Source of the DNA: an uncultured Bacilli bacterium
Lineage (GTDB): Bacteria > Bacillota_I > Bacilli_A > RF39 > UBA660
Direction: 5' to 3'
Assembly (NCBI GenBank): GCA_949425635.1
Contig: CASPWD010000004.1
Location: 62,001 to 126,000 of the forward strand
DNA: 64,000 nt
Part shown: positions 8,085 through 17,335 of the stretch, piece after piece
How the letters are laid out: each line of letters starts with the position of its first letter
Position numbering within the stretch: the stretch's first letter is position 1
Position numbers and translations under genes: made by a program
The notes under the pieces: generated by a model
Databases searched by the model: none
What the model was told of the DNA's origin: nothing
The model's input: the letters and a program-made list of their open reading frames with translations, nothing else

Positions 8085-11078
8085 ATGATATATCCGTTAT
8101 TTTTAATTGACGCTTTAAAAGAAGGATTTATTGGTATTTTATTAACTTTGGATACAATAATATATTCTTTAATTTCATCATCTTTTAAAGTTTTTATGGC
8201 AATAGCAGGAGCAAGATTGCTTTCTTCTGATGCTTATTTTGAAATAGCAAATAAGGTTTATATTTTAGTTGGTGTTATCATGCTTTTCGTATTATCTTAT
8301 GCTATTTTGAAAGCAATTGTTGACCCTGATAATGCATCAAAAGGTGAATTTGGACCGAAGATGATAAAAAATGTTGTTATTGCAGTTATAGGTCTTGCCG
8401 TTTCTCCTGTTATTTTTAATTTTATGTATCAAGCTCAGGGTTTAATTTTAGAGCAAGATGTTTTAGGTAAAATATTTTTTAGAATAGAAAATACAGATAG
8501 TGTTAATACGAGCGGAACAGTTGAGGTTGGAGATGATTCAGTAAATGTTAGCACAAGTGTTAACCCAGATGAATATGTAAAAGAAATTGGTGGAGCTGTT
8601 ACAGCAGTTAATTTATGGCAAGCATTTTTCTCACCATCAGAAGATAGCGGTAAAGAAGCAAGTGAGATAGTAGCATCAGCCGATGATTATTTTATTAGTG
8701 CAGCTGGATATGGTGCTTTGTGTGCTGGACTTGGTGTTGCAGCTGTAGCATCAGCGGCGATTCCTGTTGTAGGATGGATTATTTCCCCATTAGCAGCAGG
8801 AGCAGCAATAGTTAGTTGCGCAGCTTCTGTTATTGATGTTGCAAATGGTGTTCAAACAGCTAATCAAATAGATGGTGATATTTCTTTAGAAGAAGCTTAT
8901 GCCATGGCGTCAGCTGGTGAAGGATTTGGTATTTTTACTGTATTCTTAAAGAACTATGTTGATGATGGAGAAATAACTTATTTATTTGGTATTTCAACAA
9001 TTGCTGGAGCTTTTGCTTTATATGCATTTGTCTCATTTAGTATAGATATGGGAATTCGCGCAGCAAAACTCGCATATTTACAAATAATTGCTCCGATTCC
9101 TTTGGTAATGCAAGTTTTACCAAAATATAAGAAGAGTTTTGATAATTACATAGGCTTAGTTGTATCGACATTTATGGAAGTATTTATAAGAATTTCGGTA
9201 GTTTATGTTGTTGTATATATTATTTGTCACTTGACCGAAATGTTTTCATCCGCTTCCTTGTGGGGAAATGATGCTTTAAATGTTGCAGAAAAATTATTTG
9301 CTTTGGCTTTCCTTATTTTAGGTTTGATTGCATTCTGTCGTAAAGCACCTGAATTTATTACAAATTCATTAGGATTAAAAAAAGGCGATATGCATCTTGG
9401 TATAGGAAAGAAACTTGCTGATGGTGGTTTCTATGCTGGTAAAAGTATTATTGGTGGTGGAGTAACTGCTGGTGTACGAAATTGGCGTAATGGTACTAAA
9501 GAAAAAATGACAGAAGCAGATAGGAGAGCAAGAGCTTTATCTACATTGGCTGGATTTGGTTCTGGATCTGCACGAGCAACTGCGTTGAATTTTGGACCAG
9601 GTCATAAACCTGCGGATACTTGGAGACAATCAAGGGATATTGCAGAAAATGCTGCACAGGCAGCAAATGATGCTAGAGATACAAGAGATACTCGTGAAAA
9701 ACGTCATGAAGAAGCAGTTTCAGCATTAAGTAAAGCAAGACAAATACAAGCTGCAGCTTTAAGAGATTTTACTACCAAAGAACAAGCTCTTGCAGCGGCA
9801 CGAGCTTCTGGAGATCAAGCTGCAATTAATGCTGCTAAAACTGAATACGATGCAGCTGAAGCAGCACTTAAGTCTGCTGATGATGCAGTTGCTAAAGCAA
9901 GAAAAGAAACACTTGCTACTACAGCAGTTGGAAATGCTGCTAATGAAGCTGCTAAACGTATAGATGCATGGTCAATTGGTACAGTTAGTACAGCTAAAGA
10001 GGAAGCTAATATAAAATTTGGTTCTGCTCTTGATAAAGCTAAAACGGATGCTCGTAATGAAGCTTACAAAAAAGACAATGCTTCTAAAGCATTTAAACAA
10101 CAACTTGAAACACTTGAAGCAACAAAAATTAGTGAATATAGAGAAGGATGGGACGATCAGTCTTATAATGAAGCTATTCGTCAAAGAATTAATGCAGAAT
10201 TAACTGATTTACGTTCTAAACAGGAAATTACTGCTTTAGCTAGAAATGATGTTATTAAAGCTCAAGAAGCTTTAGATACTGCAAGAGCAAGTGGTGCTTC
10301 TGCTCAACAATTGGCTACATTACAGGCTGACTTAGATTCTAAAAAGAATGCTTTAACTGCAGCGCAAACAACAGAGTTAGATGCCACAACTGCATTAAAT
10401 ACGGCAAGAATAGCAGCTACTGAAAGTGTTGATGTAATTGCTAAACGTAGCGAAGGTGAATTAGCTCAAGCTCGTATGGACTTACAATCTAAGTTAAAAG
10501 CAACAAGAGACGCTATGGAAGCAGCAGCAGATGCATATGTAGCAAGAGAATTAGGTGATGAAACTTCTAACGTTTATACAATTTATCAAGATTTACTTAA
10601 TGATAATGCTGCATATATTGCAGAAAATCTTACAACGAAATTTACTGTTGATAAAAATGGTACTCAAAGAACTGTTCAAGAAATTATTTCTTCTGCATTT
10701 GGAGATGCAGCAGCAGCAGGTGGTGGAATTAGTACATCTACTGCTAGTGGACAAAATAGTTTTGATTTAACAGTTAATGGTTCAACAGTTACATTTAATT
10801 ATGACACTAGAGAGAAAATTAACAATCAGCCTAATCCTAATTATAAAAAATATGTTTCTAGTGATGGCTCAACAGTTTATGGTCAAGAGGAATTCTTCAA
10901 CCACGTATTTGAAGTTCTAGATAAAGATAAGACTGCATCTGTTAAGGCTAAGACAGCTTCTGCAACTTCAGCAGATGAAGGTAAATTTGCTAGTAAACAT
11001 ATTCGTACAAGTCGTGAATACGTTGATAAAGTTACTCGTAAGCGTCAAGCTCAAGAAAATAAAGGTGGAAAGAAATAA
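8085..11078 (+). CDS. VirB6/TrbL-like polytopic membrane protein with long Ala-rich cytoplasmic tail
   Basis: This 997-aa protein has at least six membrane segments in residues 1-425, among them VYILVGVIMLFVLSYAIL, MIKNVVIAVIGLAVSP, VVYVVVYIICHLTEMF and LFALAFLILGLIAFC. This is the shape of the inner-membrane channel protein VirB6/TrbL. Residues about 430-997 are soluble. They are very rich in Ala, Lys, Glu and Asp and have long coiled-coil character, which is unusual for VirB6-like proteins and may form a docking rod in the cytoplasm. Its gene lies between the pilin-like genes and prgI, as expected for Gram-positive type IV systems. Confidence 0.7.
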   Translation: MIYPLFLIDALKEGFIGILLTLDTIIYSLISSSFKVFMAIAGARLLSSDAYFEIANKVYILVGVIMLFVLSYAILKAIVDPDNASKGEFGPKMIKNVVIAVIGLAVSPVIFNFMYQAQGLILEQDVLGKIFFRIENTDSVNTSGTVEVGDDSVNVSTSVNPDEYVKEIGGAVTAVNLWQAFFSPSEDSGKEASEIVASADDYFISAAGYGALCAGLGVAAVASAAIPVVGWIISPLAAGAAIVSCAASVIDVANGVQTANQIDGDISLEEAYAMASAGEGFGIFTVFLKNYVDDGEITYLFGISTIAGAFALYAFVSFSIDMGIRAAKLAYLQIIAPIPLVMQVLPKYKKSFDNYIGLVVSTFMEVFIRISVVYVVVYIICHLTEMFSSASLWGNDALNVAEKLFALAFLILGLIAFCRKAPEFITNSLGLKKGDMHLGIGKKLADGGFYAGKSIIGGGVTAGVRNWRNGTKEKMTEADRRARALSTLAGFGSGSARATALNFGPGHKPADTWRQSRDIAENAAQAANDARDTRDTREKRHEEAVSALSKARQIQAAALRDFTTKEQALAAARASGDQAAINAAKTEYDAAEAALKSADDAVAKARKETLATTAVGNAANEAAKRIDAWSIGTVSTAKEEANIKFGSALDKAKTDARNEAYKKDNASKAFKQQLETLEATKISEYREGWDDQSYNEAIRQRINAELTDLRSKQEITALARNDVIKAQEALDTARASGASAQQLATLQADLDSKKNALTAAQTTELDATTALNTARIAATESVDVIAKRSEGELAQARMDLQSKLKATRDAMEAAADAYVARELGDETSNVYTIYQDLLNDNAAYIAENLTTKFTVDKNGTQRTVQEIISSAFGDAAAAGGGISTSTASGQNSFDLTVNGSTVTFNYDTREKINNQPNPNYKKYVSSDGSTVYGQEEFFNHVFEVLDKDKTASVKAKTASATSADEGKFASKHIRTSREYVDKVTRKRQAQENKGGKK

Positions 11079-11104
11079 AATAAATAGAAAGGGATGTGTG
11101 ATAA

Positions 11105-11422
11105 ATGAATACAAATTATTTGATTCCGGCAAACTCAAAGAAGTCTCAACTTATTTTGGGACTCTTTACACCATTTGATTTAATTATATTTATAACAGGT
11201 GTAGGTATAACGGTTTTATTACTTATGTTAATTAAATCAAATAATATTTACGTTATGATAGGGTTGGCAGCACCAGCAATGATATCAGCATTTTTGGTGG
11301 CCCCTGTGCCTCCTTATCATAATATTATGACTTTGCTTGGAAATATCTATAAGTTCTACACAGGAAGAAAAAAATATTATTGGAGAGGTTGGTGTGCTGG
11401 ATATGGCAATAGAAAAAAATAA
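11105..11422 (+). CDS. prgI: PrgI-family (VirB3-like) membrane protein
   Basis: This 105-aa protein matches the PrgI family of Gram-positive conjugation loci. It has the short N-terminus MNTNYLIPANSKKSQ, the block LGLFTPFDLIIFITGVG, a second span and the proline pair VAPVPPYHN. PrgI occupies the VirB3 position and is nearly always followed by VirB4, as here. Its last 29 bases overlap the likely start of the VirB4 N-terminal gene, suggesting translational coupling. Confidence 0.85.
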   Translation: MNTNYLIPANSKKSQLILGLFTPFDLIIFITGVGITVLLLMLIKSNNIYVMIGLAAPAMISAFLVAPVPPYHNIMTLLGNIYKFYTGRKKYYWRGWCAGYGNRKK

Positions 11423-11981
11423 TCCAAATGTTTCAGTAGAAGCTCAAAGCAGATATGCTGAAGATTGGGTACCTATAAAAAGTATTATGAATGGAATGAT
11501 ACAACTTGATAATGGTTTTTATGTAACTGGTATTAAAGTATCTCCTAAAAATATCTTTATTCTTGACCCTGGTGAAAGAGAAAATATTTTATTTAACTTA
11601 CAAAATTTTTATAATATGATTGATTATGAATTTTGGCTTGTGGTAGCTGATAGACCTGTAGATATCAATTTGTATTTATCACAATTACAATTGCTTTATC
11701 AAAGGTGTACTGATGGAGCTATAAGAAAATTAATTATTCAAGATATTAATAAAGCTAATGCCTTTATGGGAGCTGAATATAATGTTGTTGATACTGAATA
11801 CTTTATATTATTTAAAGAAAAGAAGTTAGAGATTGTTCAAAAGAAGATTCATAATTTGATTGCTGGACTTGCAAATGCTTCAATAAATTCAACACAAGTT
11901 TCTAACTCTGATTTAAGAATGATTTTAGATAATTTCTTAAATGGTGGTATGACAACTACTTTTGGGACGGTGAGAGTATAG
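11394..11981 (+). CDS. VirB4 N-terminal half, encoded as a separate gene
   Basis: About 195 aa matching the N-terminal CagE/TrbE/VirB domain of VirB4 (PIKSIMNGMIQLDNGFYVTGIKV and ILDPGERENILFNLQNFYNMID). The GTG at 11394 follows GGAGAGG at good spacing; the ATG at 11403 is the alternative. The gene stops 1 bp before the ATG of the ATPase half. The combined length (about 790 aa) equals one normal VirB4. The break is in a linker and the downstream gene has its own GGTGAGAG site, so this looks like a real gene split rather than decay. Confidence 0.8.
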   Translation: MLDMAIEKNNPNVSVEAQSRYAEDWVPIKSIMNGMIQLDNGFYVTGIKVSPKNIFILDPGERENILFNLQNFYNMIDYEFWLVVADRPVDINLYLSQLQLLYQRCTDGAIRKLIIQDINKANAFMGAEYNVVDTEYFILFKEKKLEIVQKKIHNLIAGLANASINSTQVSNSDLRMILDNFLNGGMTTTFGTVRV

Positions 11982-11982
11982 T

Positions 11983-13767
11983 ATGAATTTTAAAAGTGAA
12001 ATCGCTCCTAAAGGGCTACAATTTAAACCAATGGATTTTATAATAAGTGGAAAATATGCAACAATTTTATCTGCGATAAGTTATCCAAAATATATAAATC
12101 CAGGATTTTTATCAAACTTAACGAACATTTCTGGAGTTAAGTTAGTTGCTAAGCATATTCCTATTGAATTTTCAACATTACAAAGTATGCTTAATAAAGA
12201 AATTGCAGACTTAAAAATGAGATATCAAACAGAGCATGATCAAACTATTCAAGAAAGAATAAGACAAGATTATGAGTCTTTAGAAAGTTTCATTTCTATG
12301 TTAGCATCAACACAAGCTAGAATTTTTGATTTTCAATTACATATAATGATAACTGCTAATAATGCGGAAGAATTAGAAATGAAAAAAATGCAAGTACGTA
12401 GTTATGTAGATGCTTTAGGCATGAGAGCAATTCCTTTAATGTTTGAACAAGAAAAAGTATTAAAATCAATTATTCCAATCTTCCCTAAACAAGATATTGA
12501 AGGAAGAATTGGTACTCCAATACCATCAATTACAATTTCTGCGATGTATCCTTTTGTATTTGATAGTATAAAAGATCCAGGAGATTCAACTTTATTTGGA
12601 GTTGATTTCTCAGGTGGAGTTATCTTATTTAATCAGTTCTTATATAAGATAAAGAAAGAACATAATAGAAATAATGCTAATATGATTATCTTAGGTACTT
12701 CTGGTAGTGGTAAATCAACTGCAGCTAAGTTACTAGTTAGAAGTCATATTAGAAATGGATATAAAGTTATTTGCGTCGATCCTGAAGGCGAACTTGAGGA
12801 TATGTGTCGTAATGTTAATGGTAGTTATCTTGACTTAGGTAAAGGTGGAGACTTTGGTATGATAAATCCACTTGAAGTTGTACCTGATGCTGATCAAGAA
12901 GAACTAGAACAAGGTTTAGGTTATACTGTATTAACTCGTGCTTTACAATCATTAAAAGCCTTTATGAAGTATCTTACTCCTAGTATTGAAGAAGATGTTT
13001 TAGCAATGTTTAGTGAAGTTGTTCAAGATACTTATAAACGTTATAAAATTGATTTTGATACAGACTTTAGTAATTTAAGTTCAGCTGATTTTCCTACTTT
13101 TGATGATGTGTATGCAACGATAAAAGGACGTCTACTTTCTATGCCTGATAAGACAAGAGAAAGAGATGTAATGGAAAGACTTGAACTTAAAGTTAGACCA
13201 TTAACTAAAGAATTAAGATATTACTTCTGTGGTCATACAACTTTAAATATTGAAAGTAATATAATCGTATTTAATATAAAAGAATTAATGAATAGTGATG
13301 AAAATATTCGTAATGCTTTATTCTTCAATATTTTAAAATATGCTTGGGGATTAAGTTTGGATAAGAATCAAACTACAGTGTTATGTGTAGATGAAGCACA
13401 CGTATTGTTGTCTACAAGAAATGAATTAGGTGCTGAATTCTTAGCCCAAATTCAAAGACGTGCTCGTAAGTATAATACTGGTACAATAATTATTACACAA
13501 CAACCAACAGACTTTGCGGCACCTAATTTAATCATGCATGGTAAAGCTATATTTGATAATGCTTCTTACTATTTGGTAATGGGTTTGAAAAAACAAGCTG
13601 TTGAAGATTTAGCTACATTAATTGATTTAAATGAAAGTGAAATAGATAGTATAAAATATTATAATCAAGGTGAAGCATTATTTGTTTGTGGTAGTAGACG
13701 TATGAGAGTACATGTTCTATGTACACAAGAAGAATTAGATTCTTTTGGTTCAGGTGGTGGATTATAA
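11983..13767 (+). CDS. virB4: VirB4 ATPase half
   Basis: This 594-aa protein is the energising ATPase of the type IV channel, at the inner face of the membrane. It carries Walker A (GTSGSGKST, about residues 237-245), Walker B (TVLCVDEAHVLL, about 465-476) and the VirB4 C-terminal motif region RRARKYNTGTIIITQQPTDF. It begins with the middle of the standard VirB4 domain, its N-terminal part being encoded by the preceding gene. It ends in a terminator. Confidence 0.9.
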   Translation: MNFKSEIAPKGLQFKPMDFIISGKYATILSAISYPKYINPGFLSNLTNISGVKLVAKHIPIEFSTLQSMLNKEIADLKMRYQTEHDQTIQERIRQDYESLESFISMLASTQARIFDFQLHIMITANNAEELEMKKMQVRSYVDALGMRAIPLMFEQEKVLKSIIPIFPKQDIEGRIGTPIPSITISAMYPFVFDSIKDPGDSTLFGVDFSGGVILFNQFLYKIKKEHNRNNANMIILGTSGSGKSTAAKLLVRSHIRNGYKVICVDPEGELEDMCRNVNGSYLDLGKGGDFGMINPLEVVPDADQEELEQGLGYTVLTRALQSLKAFMKYLTPSIEEDVLAMFSEVVQDTYKRYKIDFDTDFSNLSSADFPTFDDVYATIKGRLLSMPDKTRERDVMERLELKVRPLTKELRYYFCGHTTLNIESNIIVFNIKELMNSDENIRNALFFNILKYAWGLSLDKNQTTVLCVDEAHVLLSTRNELGAEFLAQIQRRARKYNTGTIIITQQPTDFAAPNLIMHGKAIFDNASYYLVMGLKKQAVEDLATLIDLNESEIDSIKYYNQGEALFVCGSRRMRVHVLCTQEELDSFGSGGGL

Positions 13768-13798
13768 AAAGCTATATTATAATAGCTTTTTTCTTTTG
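13766..13798 (+). terminator. Intrinsic terminator after virB4
   Basis: AAAAGCTAT and ATAGCTTTT form a 9-bp stem around ATTATA, followed by TTCTTTT. Confidence 0.75.
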
Positions 13799-13807
13799 GC
13801 TATTTAT

Positions 13808-13815
13808 GATATAAT
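13808..13815 (+). promoter_or_regulatory. Extended -10 promoter before the wall hydrolase gene
   Basis: TGATATAAT lies 24 bp before the ATG at 13840, with no clear -35 box. The same GTGATATAAT-type element precedes several other genes in the window (33796, 60230, 63342, 63359). Confidence 0.5.
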
Positions 13816-13839
13816 TTTTGTGATATCGGTGGTGAAGTT

Positions 13840-16386
13840 ATGGCTAATGATAAAGATAATATAGCGACAGTTACTTATGAAAAAACTACAGAAGATAGAT
13901 TTGATGTAAAGCCTACAGAGCAATTAAAAGAACGTTTAGCTACACCTCAAAATGGTGAGTTAACTTCATCATCTCCTGATAAGTTAGGAGCCACAGGATA
14001 TGATCCTAACTTACAACGTAATCCTGATAATGGGCAAAAACCAAGTGATATAGTTAGAAGGCCGAATTTAGATAACAGAAACAATTCAATGCCACAAAAT
14101 GGTCCTACTAACAATTCTGCTTCTTCATTAAATAGTCCAAGAGAAGGAGCACCTGATCTTGGTAAAGATTATGGAGATTCTAGAGATCCTGGTTATAATG
14201 GATACCAAAATGGTAAAGATGTATCGAATGGTGCTAGACCTTCAAAAGATGTTCCTGAAAAAGATAATTCTGTGAAAAATGGTGTTCCTAATCAAGAAGT
14301 ACCAACTAATTCTCATCAAGGTTTATCTAAAGATGGTGATGGATTAGAAAAACAAGATGGTTTAAAAAAAGATAAGAACAATGAAACTCCAGATGAAAGT
14401 AAAAAAGAAGAAAATAATAATCCTGATTTGAATAATGCTAAAGAAAGTGATTTACCTAAAGAATCTCCTGATAATAGTAATTCAAATTCAAATAATAAAA
14501 ATGAAAAAAATAAAACTGCTGATGAAAACGAATCAAATAAGAAAGAAAAAGATGATGTAAATCCTGAAGCCCCAAATACTAAAAAAATTAGTCAAAGCCA
14601 AGAAGAAGGCAATGGTTATGGTGCTTTAAAGAAACCAAATGCTGGTAATACTGCTAATAGTCAAGATGGAACTGCGAGAGCTCGTCGTAATCTAGAGCAT
14701 ACTAGAAGAATGCAACAAGGGGATCAGGAATCACAGGGGGCTAGTGATTCAAAAACTAAGCCATCTAATCCTTTGACAAGGAAAAGAGATAGTGGTGGAA
14801 TAAATAGTGATTCTAATAATAAAGGTAGTTTAGGTTCAAGAATTAAAAATGGACTTAGTAAATTAGGAAAAAACAGATCAAAAGATAGTATTGAAGAAGG
14901 CGGTAAAGGCGGTAAAAATCTTTCTAAATCGTTTACAGATAATATAAGAAAAATTGCTATGTTTTTAGCGGCCCATCCATATCTTGCTATTGTTATTGGT
15001 GTAATAGTATTATTATTCTTGATTTTGATAATTAGTTGCATAGATGATGAGAGTAATGGTGGTAGTGGAAAAGGTGCACATTGTACATATAATCTAAAGG
15101 GTGTAAGCACTACTGGAGAAGTTAAATTAGAAGGATTACAAGTAGAATTAATTAATTGTGATGGTACTGCTAGTAATTATACTGTACTAGAAACTGTTGA
15201 TTTTGAAAAATATGTTTTAGGTGTTGCTTTAGCTGAAATAGGACCTGGAGCTCCTGATGAAGCATTTAAGTCTCAAATAATTGCAGCTAGAGGTTTCTCT
15301 TTAAGTAGAAATAGTGGAATGTGTCCTGGTAATCCAGATGGATGTTTTTATGGTTATAATGCTTCTACTGGCAAGATAAGAATGAGAGCTTGTGAAGCTG
15401 ATCAGGTATATTGGGATTATGAAAAAGATATTTATAGACAAGCCCGTGGAGCAATTTCTTTATATTCTCCAGAAGTTACAAGTGGTACGTTATGGAAAGC
15501 AGCTTTAAGTGAAGCAGATATAGCTCGTTATTTGGAATTAGCTAATGATGTAAAAGGTAAAGTTTTAGTTGATTCTAGCGGAAATGTTGTTAAGACAGGG
15601 TATGTTGCCTCTACGTCTCAACAATTTATGAGCAAAGCTAATGAAGGTAAAAATTATGAGCAAATATTATCTGAAGTTTATACAGATAGTGATGGATTTA
15701 GTAATGGTCACTGTACATCGTATGGTAATATAGATTATGGAGATTATGTCTTATCTACTGCAGGTACTACAATATTACATGAACCAATTGGACCATTTTT
15801 ACAAAGTAAGGGAACGAGTTTAGAAGAATTTAATGCATTGATAGCAAGTAATGTAGAAAAAGCCGGATTTGGTACTAAAGCTGGTGTTGTGGCAGCTGCA
15901 GTAACGTTAATTGGTGAACTTGGTAATAATTATGGTGTTAAAGTTCCTTATTATTGGGGTGGTGGACACTATGATGGAGTTGTTATAGGAGCTTTAGATA
16001 CTTGGGGTAGTAGACAGTGCCAAACAGTCGCAAATGGTATTTCATATAATTATTGTGGATTGGATTGTTCAGGATTTGTACCTTGGGCGATAAAAAATGG
16101 CGGTTTTAATATGAGTCAGAATTTGGCTGGTAATTTTAAAAATTTACCAGGTGCTAAAAGAGTTTCTTTAACTAATAGTGCTGTTGTGGAACCAGGAGAT
16201 TTACTGGAATCAGAAGAGCATGTAGTATTAGTTATCGGTATAGAAGAATCCTCGGGAAGTTATATATGTGCTGAAGCAAGTGGTAATTCTGAAGGAGTTC
16301 AATTTACAAGAAGAGCGTTTAATACTTCAGGATATTGGGGAGTTAATATGGATGGCTATTATGCAAATAATGTAAGGAGCAATTAA
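13840..16386 (+). CDS. Membrane-anchored SpoIID-like plus NlpC/P60 cell-wall hydrolase of the secretion locus
   Basis: This 848-aa protein has a disordered, Asn/Lys/Asp/Pro-rich cytoplasmic part (1-370) and one membrane span (about 375-397). A SpoIID/LytB-like domain follows near 440-500 (FEKYVLGVALAEI and AFKSQIIAARGFSLS, with Glu466 at the SpoIID catalytic position). The C-terminal NlpC/P60 domain has Cys743 in LDCSGFV and His794 in EEHVVLVIG. SpoIID cuts glycan strands as a lytic transglycosylase; NlpC/P60 cuts peptide stems. The protein thus fills the VirB1-like role of opening peptidoglycan for the channel. Related Gram-positive systems normally pair a lysozyme-like domain with NlpC/P60. 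Confidence 0.8.
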   Translation: MANDKDNIATVTYEKTTEDRFDVKPTEQLKERLATPQNGELTSSSPDKLGATGYDPNLQRNPDNGQKPSDIVRRPNLDNRNNSMPQNGPTNNSASSLNSPREGAPDLGKDYGDSRDPGYNGYQNGKDVSNGARPSKDVPEKDNSVKNGVPNQEVPTNSHQGLSKDGDGLEKQDGLKKDKNNETPDESKKEENNNPDLNNAKESDLPKESPDNSNSNSNNKNEKNKTADENESNKKEKDDVNPEAPNTKKISQSQEEGNGYGALKKPNAGNTANSQDGTARARRNLEHTRRMQQGDQESQGASDSKTKPSNPLTRKRDSGGINSDSNNKGSLGSRIKNGLSKLGKNRSKDSIEEGGKGGKNLSKSFTDNIRKIAMFLAAHPYLAIVIGVIVLLFLILIISCIDDESNGGSGKGAHCTYNLKGVSTTGEVKLEGLQVELINCDGTASNYTVLETVDFEKYVLGVALAEIGPGAPDEAFKSQIIAARGFSLSRNSGMCPGNPDGCFYGYNASTGKIRMRACEADQVYWDYEKDIYRQARGAISLYSPEVTSGTLWKAALSEADIARYLELANDVKGKVLVDSSGNVVKTGYVASTSQQFMSKANEGKNYEQILSEVYTDSDGFSNGHCTSYGNIDYGDYVLSTAGTTILHEPIGPFLQSKGTSLEEFNALIASNVEKAGFGTKAGVVAAAVTLIGELGNNYGVKVPYYWGGGHYDGVVIGALDTWGSRQCQTVANGISYNYCGLDCSGFVPWAIKNGGFNMSQNLAGNFKNLPGAKRVSLTNSAVVEPGDLLESEEHVVLVIGIEESSGSYICAEASGNSEGVQFTRRAFNTSGYWGVNMDGYYANNVRSN

Positions 16387-16388
16387 AA

Positions 16389-17252
16389 GTGAAGAAAAAA
16401 TTATTTATATTAGTAGGATTATTGTTCTTATTGTGTGGTTGTACTGCTGAAGTTAACTTGGAAGTCAAAAATGATCGAGTAAGAGAGAATGTTACTATTA
16501 ATGCTATTCCTGAAGGCGACTACACAATGGATAGATTGCCACTTGCCTTTAGAAACTTTATTCCTGCATATGCAAAAGACGTTCTAGCTGATGCTGAGCC
16601 AGATACAAAAAAAAGTGGTGTTTCTTACTATGAACGTAAGCAGGAGCAGTTAACCAATGGATATAAGTTTATCTATAGTTATAATTTTAAATTAAATAAC
16701 TATAAAGAAGCAAGAACGGTAAAAAATGGTTTTAGATCATCTAATATATATGTAGATAATGTAGAAAAAACAATTTTGCTCTCAACAGATAATAGTGGTT
16801 TATTGTATTTTGAGGATTATCCATTTTTAACAGATGTTACAGTTAATATAAAGTCAGATTACAAAGTTGTTGAAAGTAATGCCGATTATGTAAATGATAA
16901 TGTATATTCTTGGGAATTAAATAGGAATAACAATAATAAGAATATTTATCTTCTTTTAGATAAGTCTGCTAAATTTGATGAGGGTTATATAATTGATCCA
17001 GATGAAGATTATGAAGAACTTCCAGATGATTATGATGAAGATGATTCTAATGGTAATGGTGGTAATAGTACTAATGGAAATGGTACTTCTACTGAAAATA
17101 ACGAAAAAGAGAACAAAAAGAAAGAATATAGTTCAAAAATAGAAGAAGAAATGAATGAAAATCCTTTCGTATTTATAGTGTTAGGAATAATTTTATTTAT
17201 AGTCTTGATTTTAATATTTACAAAATTCGCTAAAATAACAAAGGTAAAATAA
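16389..17252 (+). CDS. Lipoprotein with C-terminal membrane span, secretion-locus associated
   Basis: This 287-aa protein starts at a GTG after AAGGAGC and has a lipobox (LLCGC, Cys18). An extracytoplasmic domain follows, then an acidic and Asn/Gly-rich linker (about 200-240). A final span (VFIVLGIILFIVLILIF) and a basic end complete it, so both ends are membrane-held. It follows the wall hydrolase by 2 bp and precedes VirD4. It may stabilise the channel as VirB7-like lipoproteins do, but no homology is evident to me. Confidence 0.65.
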   Translation: MKKKLFILVGLLFLLCGCTAEVNLEVKNDRVRENVTINAIPEGDYTMDRLPLAFRNFIPAYAKDVLADAEPDTKKSGVSYYERKQEQLTNGYKFIYSYNFKLNNYKEARTVKNGFRSSNIYVDNVEKTILLSTDNSGLLYFEDYPFLTDVTVNIKSDYKVVESNADYVNDNVYSWELNRNNNNKNIYLLLDKSAKFDEGYIIDPDEDYEELPDDYDEDDSNGNGGNSTNGNGTSTENNEKENKKKEYSSKIEEEMNENPFVFIVLGIILFIVLILIFTKFAKITKVK

Positions 17253-17290
17253 TAAAAGGAGATAAAGGTATAAAACTCCTTTTATTTTTA
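17251..17290 (+). terminator. Intrinsic terminator before virD4
   Basis: AATAAAAGGAG pairs with CTCCTTTTATT around a 14-nt loop, then TTTT. A TATAAT at 17304-17309 suggests virD4 has its own promoter. Confidence 0.7.
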
Positions 17291-17335
17291 ATACTTTATG
17301 TAGTATAATATATTTAGATTTGGGGTGATTAATCC

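Noticed and set aside
9972-10770. Extra genes on either strand inside the VirB6-like tail
   Set aside because: They are shadows of an Ala-rich coding frame, with no ribosome sites or independent family signals.
11930-12000. VirB4 break as a programmed ribosomal frameshift
   Set aside because: There is no slippery heptamer or clear downstream structure at the junction, and the second gene has its own ribosome-binding site and ATG.
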